A DNA stretch of 30,660 bases from a virus. The notes beneath the pieces are model-generated. The model saw nothing but the letters and a program-made list of their open reading frames with translations, searched no databases and was not told where the DNA came from. The translations under genes and the position numbers were made by a program. Below, one piece after another: positions 8,130 through 16,355 of the stretch. Where the stretch lies: the IMG/VR virus record IMGVR_UViG_3300024348_003972, positions 1 through 30,660 of that record; one strand, 5' to 3'. How positions within the stretch are numbered: the stretch's first letter is position 1; each line of letters begins with the position of its first letter.

Positions 8130-9794
8130 ATGAACGACTTAACAAAAAACTTAATCAAAGAATTAAAAACAGCTCAAGCTGTATCTGAAAGCAGAATGCT
8201 ACAGATGTTCGTCGCTGGCCTTGAAGCCAACGTTAATGCTTCTGGTAATATCGAGCAAGCTCTAGCCGATCTAGCAGAAGTTAGTGAAAAGCTACAAAAT
8301 ACTGAACTTGATACTATCGTTAAGAAATTTAACGAACTGTCAAATACTCCAGCTAAAAAGCTAAAAATGCTTGAAAACGGAGCAGCCGTATTACCTAAAC
8401 TTGCTCAAATTAAAGAATCTGCAGCGTATGCAGATCCTATTTTTAGAACAGTTGTTTTAGGTCTTGAAAAATCAGTTAGCGTAAATCCAGAGCCATTGGT
8501 AATTGAATCTGTTATTGCAAAGCTTTCTCCTTTTTCTTTTGACTCTACTGTTAAATCTGTAGTTGCAGACTTAACTAAATACGTTTCAGAAAACAGAGCA
8601 ATTCTTGCAATATTCAATACAATTGCAGATTTAAAGAAAGCACCAAACTCGTATTATGCACAAGTTAGTGAAAAATTGGAAAATGCAATTCTTGAAGGTA
8701 GAACTTCAGTTGATGCCCTAACTATGATTTTAGCTGAAGCTACTGCGCAGCCGGTTATTAAAAACTTATTAAATAGACTTTCTCAATTTGAATCTTCTAG
8801 AAACGGCGGATTTAATTTAGGTTCAGGTAATAGTTCAACTAAAATTAACCCAGTAATTGGAGTTTATACTAAAACTGCAAACGGAGTTAGAGTTTTAATT
8901 GAAAATCATATTATTGATATGAATGATGAAGAAGAAGCAGAAATGGTTCCTTTCTCATCTCTTCCACAAGAAGACGAGTTTACTCAAACGGCAAAAGCTT
9001 ACACAGATTTAGGTTTTAAACCTACTGAACATGGAGTTGAAGCTAAAGGCAAAGGAAATACTATTGCATTTAAAGTTTCTCCAGACGGAGAAGTTTCATT
9101 TGAAATCAATGGTAAAATTGCAGAAGATTTAAACAGCTCAGAAATTTATAAAACTCTAGTAGTTGAAACAATTTCATTTAAACAAAATGTTGCAAAGATT
9201 TTAGAAAATGCAAACATGATTGCTCAGTTTGAGTTTGTTCAAAGATTTGTTACTGAAGGTCTACAAAGCTATGCTATTAATACTGAAAAATCTGGTATTT
9301 TTGTTTTAGATAGACAAGGTCTTAAGAAATATGATACTTTAGGTTTCCATAAATATGTTGCTGAAACTTTTAAATATGATGTAAGCGATCTTTTTGCAAT
9401 TCAACTTTCTGAAAGACAAGAGTTTATTAAGAGCGTTAATGAAAGAAAAGCAGTAATCCAATCTGATATTGCTAAATTAGAAGAGTCAATCGCTCAATTA
9501 GATTCAGTAATTGAAGATGCTGATGAAGAAACTCAAGATCAACTTGAAACTCTTAAGCATACTATTAATTCAAGTATAGTAGGTCTTAAAGATGAGTATC
9601 TTTCACTAGATGATAGCTTAGAAACAGATCCAATTCTTGGAGCAAATGGTTCTAAGTATACAGTTGGTCAATCTGTAATGCATAACGGAGAACCTGTTGA
9701 AATTACAGGAGTTACAGCTGATGGATTATATCAATTAAATAATGGCGAAACCGTTAAAGAAGACGAGATTATGCCAGAAGTTGAAACTATGTAA
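8130..9794 (+). CDS. Putative abundant virion protein, alpha-helical with C-terminal small beta-barrel
   Basis: 554 residues. Residues 1-~225 are helix-rich with Ala/Leu/Val/Lys repeats and no Cys. Residues ~235-380 are mixed (TKINPVIGVYTKTANGVRVL and following). Residues ~430-500 form an acidic coiled coil. The last ~50 residues (YTVGQSVMHNGEPVEITGV, then GLYQLNNGETV) look like a small SH3-type beta barrel. It stands alone in its own transcription unit, with a strong late box before it and a strong terminator straight after. That layout suits a protein needed in large amounts, such as a sheath, tube or head protein. I cannot match it to a specific family. Confidence 0.65.
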   Translation: MNDLTKNLIKELKTAQAVSESRMLQMFVAGLEANVNASGNIEQALADLAEVSEKLQNTELDTIVKKFNELSNTPAKKLKMLENGAAVLPKLAQIKESAAYADPIFRTVVLGLEKSVSVNPEPLVIESVIAKLSPFSFDSTVKSVVADLTKYVSENRAILAIFNTIADLKKAPNSYYAQVSEKLENAILEGRTSVDALTMILAEATAQPVIKNLLNRLSQFESSRNGGFNLGSGNSSTKINPVIGVYTKTANGVRVLIENHIIDMNDEEEAEMVPFSSLPQEDEFTQTAKAYTDLGFKPTEHGVEAKGKGNTIAFKVSPDGEVSFEINGKIAEDLNSSEIYKTLVVETISFKQNVAKILENANMIAQFEFVQRFVTEGLQSYAINTEKSGIFVLDRQGLKKYDTLGFHKYVAETFKYDVSDLFAIQLSERQEFIKSVNERKAVIQSDIAKLEESIAQLDSVIEDADEETQDQLETLKHTINSSIVGLKDEYLSLDDSLETDPILGANGSKYTVGQSVMHNGEPVEITGVTADGLYQLNNGETVKEDEIMPEVETM

Positions 9795-9819
9795 TTTTTT
9801 AATATTTTAAATATTTTTA

Positions 9820-9846
9820 GAGCCCGAGGTAACTCGGGCTTTTTTA
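9820..9846 (+). terminator. Rho-independent terminator
   Basis: Perfect 8-bp stem AGCCCGAG/CTCGGGCT (9821-9828 and 9833-9840), a GTAA tetraloop of GNRA type, then a T-run. It ends the 8130-9794 unit and isolates it from the methyltransferase promoter at 9851. Confidence 0.92.
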
Positions 9847-9849
9847 TTA

Positions 9850-9856
9850 GTATAAT
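9850..9856 (+). promoter_or_regulatory. Early/middle-type -10 box (GTATAAT)
   Basis: Immediately downstream of the terminator and 27 bases before ATG 9884. It belongs to the GTATAAT set seen before DNA-metabolism genes. No convincing -35 is visible. Confidence 0.55.
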
Positions 9857-9883
9857 AATCTAAACATACTTAAAGTAGCAAAA

Positions 9884-10702
9884 ATGGCAAAACAGAAAAC
9901 AGCAGACGTATTGATTAGTCTAGAAGAAGCTAGAGAACGCGGACTCCTAATCCATACTAAAAAAGACACACCGTATTTTAATTACAGTTTATTTGTACGT
10001 TCAGAAGATGAAGTTAAATACAATATTAATCAAAACATCAGTAAAACTGCTACAGGCGGGGAATACTTTAGTCCATTATTTAGAACCGATTGGAATACTA
10101 ATGGTCATCAATTTCAACTAGAAAATTTAGACCAAGAGGATGTTTGGCTAGATGCAGGTGGTCATATTGGAGTGTTTGCGACACGTCTCTTAACTCAATT
10201 TCCAAGAATTAAGAAAGTTTTGTCATACGAACCTTTCCGTAACAATATTGAGTTTGCTGAACTTAATCTTGGAGAAAATGGCGTAGCTGATAGATGCAAA
10301 ATGATTGAGGCAGCCCTTGTACCAAATGATGATACAAAAAATGTAGATTTCTTTTTGGCATGGGATTCGGGTAAGCACTCATTACTTCCAGTTAGAGGTC
10401 GTACCCAAGTAACAGTTCCAGCCAAAAACTTTAGCGAAGCTCTTAAAGAGGCAACTTGCTTAAAGATGGATGTTGAAGGTGCAGAATATGACCTAATTAA
10501 ATCTGTAGAAGATTGGTCAAATATCAGAATTGCAATTGTTGAATACCACTTCCACTATCGTAACTTATCAAAAGGCCGTGTTGAAAAATTCAATGAAATC
10601 TTAGATATCTTTAAAGCAAATTTTGACGATATCTATGTCTGCCCTAATGTTGAAAATACTAAAACTTGGATTACCCACTTTGCCGCAGTAAAGCGAGGCT
10701 AA
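9884..10702 (+). CDS. FkbM-family SAM-dependent methyltransferase
   Basis: 272 residues. A Rossmann-type methyltransferase core begins with VWLDAGGHIGVFAT (D90, glycine-rich SAM motif I), followed by SYEP with the acidic ribose-binding residue. The FkbM hallmark KMDVEGAEYDLI lies at residues ~194-205. The N-terminal ~75 residues are an extension that I do not recognise. FkbM enzymes O-methylate sugars or small molecules. With the glycosyltransferase next door, the substrate is plausibly a phage-added sugar on virion protein, DNA or host surface glycan; the target cannot be told from sequence. It has its own TATAAT promoter and a terminator on each side, so it is transcribed separately from the surrounding late genes. 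Confidence 0.82.
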   Translation: MAKQKTADVLISLEEARERGLLIHTKKDTPYFNYSLFVRSEDEVKYNINQNISKTATGGEYFSPLFRTDWNTNGHQFQLENLDQEDVWLDAGGHIGVFATRLLTQFPRIKKVLSYEPFRNNIEFAELNLGENGVADRCKMIEAALVPNDDTKNVDFFLAWDSGKHSLLPVRGRTQVTVPAKNFSEALKEATCLKMDVEGAEYDLIKSVEDWSNIRIAIVEYHFHYRNLSKGRVEKFNEILDIFKANFDDIYVCPNVENTKTWITHFAAVKRG

Positions 10703-10725
10703 TCTAAGTTTGATCTAGACCCAAT

Positions 10726-10749
10726 GGCCGAGGAAACTCGGCCTTTTTT
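10726..10749 (+). terminator. Rho-independent terminator
   Basis: Perfect 7-bp stem GGCCGAG/CTCGGCC (10726-10732 and 10737-10743) with a GAAA tetraloop and six Ts. It ends the methyltransferase transcript just before the glycosyltransferase promoter. Confidence 0.92.
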
Positions 10750-10771
10750 GTAATCCTATGATGAAACTATT

Positions 10772-10778
10772 GTATAAT
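10772..10778 (+). promoter_or_regulatory. -10 box (GTATAAT) six bases before ATG, predicted leaderless
   Basis: The context TTGTATAATAA followed by TATGAATAC is nearly identical at 19100-19121 before the ligase. With a start point 6-7 bases past the -10, the mRNA would begin at or next to ATG 10785. Confidence 0.6.
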
Positions 10779-10784
10779 AAAGAT

Positions 10785-11864
10785 ATGAATACCCCAGCTG
10801 CACTATATGCATACTTTGGATATCTTGGTGATTTTTCAACTGATATTCCAGGTCATACTTTCTACCAAATCGGTTTAATCGATCAATTATGTAATACTCA
10901 CAATATTGATAAAGTAGATTTTTATTCTTACTTATCACATGATTCAATTGGTGAACCTCAAAAATCTCCAACTTGGCCAGCTAGTCCAATTACCCCAGTA
11001 TTTGAAAAGTTTACTAAAGAGCGGATCAGATCCTATAATTTAGGATTTGCCAAAGTTACTGAAAACATTGAACGCGGCAGATACGAAAAAATTTTCCTAA
11101 AGGCTAGATTCCGAAATCTTTCAACATTAACTAAACAGTTAACTGATGCAAAACAGTTTGAGCTTCTTATTATGGCAGCGATCCAAACTGGCCAAGCAAA
11201 TAAAGTTGTAATATTAGATACAGACCTTTCGCTTGATCCAGAATTTGTTGAATTTTGTAAATCTCAAGGGGTAACATTTGAAATTCCATCAATTGACTAT
11301 CCAAATGTATCAAAGAGCTTTATTAAAGCTTGCGAAAAAGTATGGTTAGAAGAAACTGACAGGTTTGAAAGAAATAATAAAGTATTTTATTATGGAAATA
11401 TCTCATTTGGTAACTATAAAGTAGGTCATGCTAAAAATCCGATTGTAGTCGATGCAATAAAGAACTCTGCCGATTTTAAATCGTTTACTGGAAAAAAATA
11501 TGAAGTGGCAGTCGCCGGAAAACTTGATCCAGCCCTAGCAACAGATTTTAGCGAAAAACACATTAATCTTATCAAAAGATCAGATAGATCTACTATTTGG
11601 AATGAATATGCCAGTTCTACAATAAGTCTAAATATTTCAAAGGATCTCTATGTAGAACGTGGATTCTTTCCAGCAAGAGTATACGAAAGTTTAATATTTG
11701 GAGCAATTCCAGTTTCATATAAAGATTATCGAATTCACGAAGCTCTTGGATTTACAGATTTACACAAACTTGAAGAAATTTTGGCATTTTTTAAAGATTC
11801 TAGTCCTTCTGACCGAGCTTCCATCTATTCTAAGTGTATTTCAAATCTGTTTCCATTTAGATAA
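10785..11864 (+). CDS. Putative GT-B-type glycosyltransferase
   Basis: 359 residues from ATG 10785. An in-frame ATG at 10758 lies upstream of the -10 box, so it would not be in the mRNA. The C-terminal half has the look of a GT-B nucleotide-sugar-binding lobe: VFYYGNISFG, a VAVAGKL strand, and ARVYESLIFGAIPVSY, the usual E-x(3)-G-x-hydrophobic-P-V region near the end. The N-terminal half contains LLIMAAIQTG and VVILDTDLSLD strands. Paired with the FkbM methyltransferase, it likely adds a sugar that is then methylated, or modifies phage DNA as T4 glucosyltransferases do. The exact family is uncertain. No terminator follows; a late box overlaps its stop region. Confidence 0.6.
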   Translation: MNTPAALYAYFGYLGDFSTDIPGHTFYQIGLIDQLCNTHNIDKVDFYSYLSHDSIGEPQKSPTWPASPITPVFEKFTKERIRSYNLGFAKVTENIERGRYEKIFLKARFRNLSTLTKQLTDAKQFELLIMAAIQTGQANKVVILDTDLSLDPEFVEFCKSQGVTFEIPSIDYPNVSKSFIKACEKVWLEETDRFERNNKVFYYGNISFGNYKVGHAKNPIVVDAIKNSADFKSFTGKKYEVAVAGKLDPALATDFSEKHINLIKRSDRSTIWNEYASSTISLNISKDLYVERGFFPARVYESLIFGAIPVSYKDYRIHEALGFTDLHKLEEILAFFKDSSPSDRASIYSKCISNLFPFR

Positions 11865-11869
11865 ATAAA
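11860..11869 (+). promoter_or_regulatory. Late-promoter-like box (GATAAATAAA)
   Basis: Overlaps the end of the glycosyltransferase gene and lies 21 bases before ATG 11891. It opens the large late unit running to about 18491. Confidence 0.6.
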
Positions 11870-11890
11870 GAAAAATGGCCTTACTATTAA

Positions 11891-14425
11891 ATGGCATCAA
11901 AATATATTCAATCTAGGGAATCTGTATTATCACTAAACCCTGGGGACGCGGAGAGATTATCATCATTTATTAATGAATTTGGAGAGTCTCTTATTAACAT
12001 TATTGAAAACTGCACAATCCGAATCCAGGATGTACAGACTGCAGCGGATACTGCAGATTTTAGAAAGTATGAGCTTTCACTAGAAGGTGCTGGATTTAAC
12101 CAATCTGAAATTACCCAAATCGAGCATACTCTATTTGCTAAGGGTCTTATTGGAGAAAATCTTTTCGTTGAATCAAATTATCAAATAACCAAAATTATTG
12201 AAGAATATACAACTATCAATGAGGGCGTTGTTGATTTTCTAGTAGGTTTATGGAATGCTTTAACTGAAGATAGTTCACCAATTGGAATTCTTCAATTTGT
12301 ATTAGACTTAATTGGCTTTATTCCAGCTTCGTATTTTGGATTTCCAATTGATATTGTAGCAGATGGATTAAACGCAATAATCTATATGTTTAGAGGACGT
12401 TGGCTTGACGCTGGAATTAGTGCAATCGCTGCATTTTTGCCAGGAATTGGTGACGTTGCAAAAGCTGTTAAATATGGCAAAAATGCAGCAAAACTAGAAA
12501 AAGCATTTGAATCTATTATTAAAACTGGTAAAGCCGAAGAAAAACTTATCGCTGAACTTGCTGCAGATTCTGGAGCAAAGGTTGTATTAGATGGAATGTC
12601 ATCAGTTGGTACAACTATGGTTAAAGTTTTTCATGGCATTGTTTCAGGTATCGGTCATATATTAAGCATTCCGCCTATTAGCTGGCTTACGTTTGGCGGA
12701 AGCAAATGGTTAGGCAAAAAACTTATCAGTTGGGTTGATGAAGTAATTACCCCAATTGCTAGAAATTTAGAAAAATTTGGTGGAGCTTCGCTAAAGGGTG
12801 GAGATGATATTGCAGCTTTAGTTAAGTCAGGAGATATTTCAAAGATTACTAAGAATATTGATGAACTTATTGCTTCTGGAAAATTTGGAGATGTTGCTCA
12901 ACATGTTCCATTTAGAAAAATGTTGCAGAATTCTGAAATTGCATTTACTGATGCAATGAAAGCTGATCCAGATTTATTTAAAAAGGCGGTTGATGGAAAT
13001 TTTGATAAATTTAAAAATGCCCTTATCGATTTTAGATCTCAATTAAAGAAACCTCTCGAAAAGGCTGAACTTGATATGCTAGATAATGAAATGCGAGCTG
13101 TTTATTATGAAATGGAAACAAATAAATTATTTGCAAAGGGTTTACTTAAATTAGACGAAGCTGGTGGAGAAGTTATTGCTAAATATTGGTCAGCCGCCGC
13201 AGTTGGAGGAAAAGGCACAAGTTTATCTGGAGATATTTTTAAAACGTTAAAAGACGACCCTGAACAAATTCAAAGATTCTTCGGCTGGCTAGTAAGCCAT
13301 CCAGAAACAGTTAAAGCATTAAATACAGCTGGACCAGAAGTAACTCAATTATTTAGAGTATTTGCAAAAAACCCAGAAATTGCAATTAAACTATCTGAAT
13401 CTGGTGCTGAGGCTGCTGCAAAATTTGCAAAGCTAGAAAGTGAACTAGGAGATCTTGGTATTGCATTAGTAAGAAGACGCTTTAACAGAAACCGACTTAT
13501 CATAGCAAAATATTTAATTGGAGCACCATTGCGTTGTCCAGTTAATTTTATGGCCAAAGGAGCTTCAGTTATTTCTGGAAACTTTGGTAAAATGTTTAAA
13601 GATGAAAAACCGGCTGCTGATAAAAAAGGATTTGGTCAATTTAATGAAGGTTTAAAATACATTAAATACAAATATGAATTTTTAGCAGAGGCTGTTAAAA
13701 CTGAAGAAGAATTCAAAAAAAGTAGTGAATTTAGTAATTGGGGTGATGCTGAACAAAATACAAACGTTTCAGTTCAAACTGAAGAACTAAAGAAAGAAGT
13801 TGCAGTTGAAACTAAAAAGGTTGCAGATAACCAGCTCACAGCGGTTATTGGACCAAAAAGCTTTAATGACATTTGTTTAAGTGTTCAAGCACAGTTTATT
13901 GATACCGCAGCTGCTAGCCAAACTCTAACCGACACCACTGGCCACTCTGGAGATAACCAGCCAAAAATTCAAGAAATTAGTGGAGCTACTCCATTGAGTG
14001 CGACTGCAAACGATCAAGCAATTAACCAAACGCTTCGTCAAGTCGGAGTGCCTGAATCAAATAACTCTTCTGAAGGAATTTTTACTGAATTTAATGACGG
14101 AACTGATCCAAACTTAATTGCAGAAGCTAGATTAGATTCAGATCTTTCAGTTAAAGGTTTATGGTATCATTTAGCGCTAATTCAAAATAACGAACTATCA
14201 TATGAAGGCGATGTTGTTAGCAAAGTTAATCAATTAGTGTCTTTATATTCAGATTTCTATATTAAGGTTGCAAAAAATGCAAGTCGTCTCGGTAAGCCTA
14301 CTCTATATCCAAATCCAGTTGAAGTAGATCATATTAAGTCAGAATTATCTAGATTAAAATCTGATCCATCGTATAGACCTAATTTCTTTGGTACAAACGT
14401 AGACCCAAATGTATTATTTAAATAA
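11891..14425 (+). CDS. Large virion-type protein with central hydrophobic region
   Basis: 844 residues. The N-terminal ~110 residues are soluble and helical. Residues ~112-205 hold several hydrophobic helices (VVDFLVGLWNAL, GILQFVLDLIGFIP, ISAIAAFLPGIGDVAKAV), a pattern also seen in membrane-inserting and pre-toxin regions. Another hydrophobic stretch lies at ~240-280. Residues ~290-590 are helical and charged; the C-terminal ~200 residues are mixed and Asn/Ser-rich. The size, helical make-up and membrane-like patches would suit an internal or ejected virion protein or an unusual tape-measure protein. ATG 11875 is out of frame and stops quickly, so 11891 is the start. Function not recognised. 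Confidence 0.6.
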   Translation: MASKYIQSRESVLSLNPGDAERLSSFINEFGESLINIIENCTIRIQDVQTAADTADFRKYELSLEGAGFNQSEITQIEHTLFAKGLIGENLFVESNYQITKIIEEYTTINEGVVDFLVGLWNALTEDSSPIGILQFVLDLIGFIPASYFGFPIDIVADGLNAIIYMFRGRWLDAGISAIAAFLPGIGDVAKAVKYGKNAAKLEKAFESIIKTGKAEEKLIAELAADSGAKVVLDGMSSVGTTMVKVFHGIVSGIGHILSIPPISWLTFGGSKWLGKKLISWVDEVITPIARNLEKFGGASLKGGDDIAALVKSGDISKITKNIDELIASGKFGDVAQHVPFRKMLQNSEIAFTDAMKADPDLFKKAVDGNFDKFKNALIDFRSQLKKPLEKAELDMLDNEMRAVYYEMETNKLFAKGLLKLDEAGGEVIAKYWSAAAVGGKGTSLSGDIFKTLKDDPEQIQRFFGWLVSHPETVKALNTAGPEVTQLFRVFAKNPEIAIKLSESGAEAAAKFAKLESELGDLGIALVRRRFNRNRLIIAKYLIGAPLRCPVNFMAKGASVISGNFGKMFKDEKPAADKKGFGQFNEGLKYIKYKYEFLAEAVKTEEEFKKSSEFSNWGDAEQNTNVSVQTEELKKEVAVETKKVADNQLTAVIGPKSFNDICLSVQAQFIDTAAASQTLTDTTGHSGDNQPKIQEISGATPLSATANDQAINQTLRQVGVPESNNSSEGIFTEFNDGTDPNLIAEARLDSDLSVKGLWYHLALIQNNELSYEGDVVSKVNQLVSLYSDFYIKVAKNASRLGKPTLYPNPVEVDHIKSELSRLKSDPSYRPNFFGTNVDPNVLFK

Positions 14426-14427
14426 TT

Positions 14428-16341
14428 ATGAAAAAATATACTAACTTATCTCAGTTAATTACTGAACAAACGAATGACGCTACATTTAAAATAGAAGGTC
14501 GTCCAGAAGATAATTTATTAAATGGCGCAGTTCTTAAACGATTTGCATATTCATATACTTATCCCAAAGACTCTGTTGAAATTGTTACTCCGACTTCTAT
14601 CTTGGATTATATTTCAGCGTCAACTGAAGGCGATGCTAACCAAATCAAAAGAGTAATTGATAGTTTATCCAATCCAGCGGCAGTTGGAATTTCGGCAGAT
14701 CCTTCAAACAAAGCCGGTCTATTTGGTGGAAAAAACCGAGTAGAAGGGCATGTATATCTTTTCAAGAACGTACCAGAGTCTTCCGTAACTTCAGTAAATC
14801 CAGATCAATTAATTGGAAAAACTGGAAAAAATAATATTACTTCATTTCAGGTTCTTTCTACACCTAGAACAGGCGGCGAAAGTATTCAGCAGAATTTAGC
14901 TAAAATTATGAATGCTGTGGGAAAGTCAAGCGGGTCGGCTAATGCAAATAAGGCCGGCTCTAAGTCAACTACTAACAGTGGCAATCTTACTATGATGGAG
15001 TTAAATGTTATAATGGCACAAAAGGGCCCAGGCGGAAGGGAAGTTGGCTCTGCTATCTATTTTAAAGATATAATCAATGGAATATTTAAAAATAGTTCGT
15101 CTTCACAAGCTTTACTAAAGGATCCAGTTAAAACTGAGAGTACAGCTATGAAATTTACAAAGGGTGTTGCAAGTATTTTTATTCCAGAAAGTGATGCTAA
15201 GAAAATTGAACCCGGCTTTACCGTTAAGGGCCCAGGTATTTCTCCGCTTACTACAATTACCAAAAAGGGCGAACCTTTAAAGGGGTTAGTTGAATTTTCA
15301 TTATCTAACCAAACCTATTCAAATCAGGATCCAGGACCAACTCTTAATTTTTATAATAATTATATTTTCTTGGAATCAGAGTCCCCTATCATGCTAGTAA
15401 TTAGTAAATTGTTTAGTATGCAACGTCCACTTAATAGTATAGTTAAAAATCAAACTAATACATATACTCCAGAAATTAAGGAGGCATTTACTCAAATTTT
15501 AAATATGTCAGGTGACGCTGATTATAAAGTTGATTCATCCTATAATTTAGATGAACTGACTAAAACTCAACTGATTTCAATTATGACAGTGTGGTTAGTC
15601 TATGCTGTAAACAATGGAGTTATTCCAAGAAGTGAAGTTGAAACTGATACTTATCCAACAATTCAACAATATATTGACATCATAAAAACTGGAGCTTCTG
15701 GTATAGCAGCAATAAATCCACAGGCTTCCCAAGTAAATGCTTCGACTATGTCACAGGCAACCGATGCTGCAACAAAACAGAAACATACTTTAAGATTAGC
15801 AGGGAGACCTACTATTGAAAATGTAGAAGAACTATTTGAAGTTCTGTATGGAGCAGGCTGGGTTGCAAGCGGTACTCCAGGCCTAGTTGTCGGTACTCCG
15901 AGCACGCCTACCGCATTGACTGAAACTCAATTAATTTCAGCAGCAGGGGATAGTTATAGAGGTACTTCTTCATGGAAACAACTTAATAAATCTAATTTTG
16001 ATGTTATACTTGAATTTGATACATCTGAGATTGGCGCATTTAATTCAGACGGTACTGCTAAACTTTATACTCCAGATTATACAGGAATTCACTCTGCTCT
16101 TGGTTTGCTTAGATCTTTTCTTATCTATGCACAAAAAAAGGTTCCTCAACCAGGTCAACCTACAATAAATCCAGTGCCTACTCAAGCTGAATTAACTACC
16201 GCTGGAAACCGAATGGATGCAAATAACAAAAAGATTGGACCGACTGATGCAGAAGTTGCTGCGGTTAAAGCGGGTTTTGGTTGGGGCGCAGATTTAGAAC
16301 AGGCAGTTCAGTTCTATCGAAGAAAATATTACAACTTATAA
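14428..16341 (+). CDS. Large virion-type protein with capsid-targeting-like leader and Ig-like module
   Basis: 637 residues, starting two bases after the previous stop. The N-terminus KKYTNLSQLITEQ resembles the T4 internal-protein leader (MKTYQEFIAEA) ending in a hydrophobic-x-E cleavage pattern. Residues ~240-310 (KKIEPGFTVKGPGISPLTTI and on to PTLNF) look like a diverged copy of the beta module in the 2159-2947 protein. Residues ~315-415 are helical, and the C-terminal half contains Thr/Ala/Pro-rich linkers. Its place in the late unit marks it as structural or packaged. Family not recognised. Confidence 0.6.
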   Translation: MKKYTNLSQLITEQTNDATFKIEGRPEDNLLNGAVLKRFAYSYTYPKDSVEIVTPTSILDYISASTEGDANQIKRVIDSLSNPAAVGISADPSNKAGLFGGKNRVEGHVYLFKNVPESSVTSVNPDQLIGKTGKNNITSFQVLSTPRTGGESIQQNLAKIMNAVGKSSGSANANKAGSKSTTNSGNLTMMELNVIMAQKGPGGREVGSAIYFKDIINGIFKNSSSSQALLKDPVKTESTAMKFTKGVASIFIPESDAKKIEPGFTVKGPGISPLTTITKKGEPLKGLVEFSLSNQTYSNQDPGPTLNFYNNYIFLESESPIMLVISKLFSMQRPLNSIVKNQTNTYTPEIKEAFTQILNMSGDADYKVDSSYNLDELTKTQLISIMTVWLVYAVNNGVIPRSEVETDTYPTIQQYIDIIKTGASGIAAINPQASQVNASTMSQATDAATKQKHTLRLAGRPTIENVEELFEVLYGAGWVASGTPGLVVGTPSTPTALTETQLISAAGDSYRGTSSWKQLNKSNFDVILEFDTSEIGAFNSDGTAKLYTPDYTGIHSALGLLRSFLIYAQKKVPQPGQPTINPVPTQAELTTAGNRMDANNKKIGPTDAEVAAVKAGFGWGADLEQAVQFYRRKYYNL

Positions 16342-16355
16342 AGTACTTTAATACT

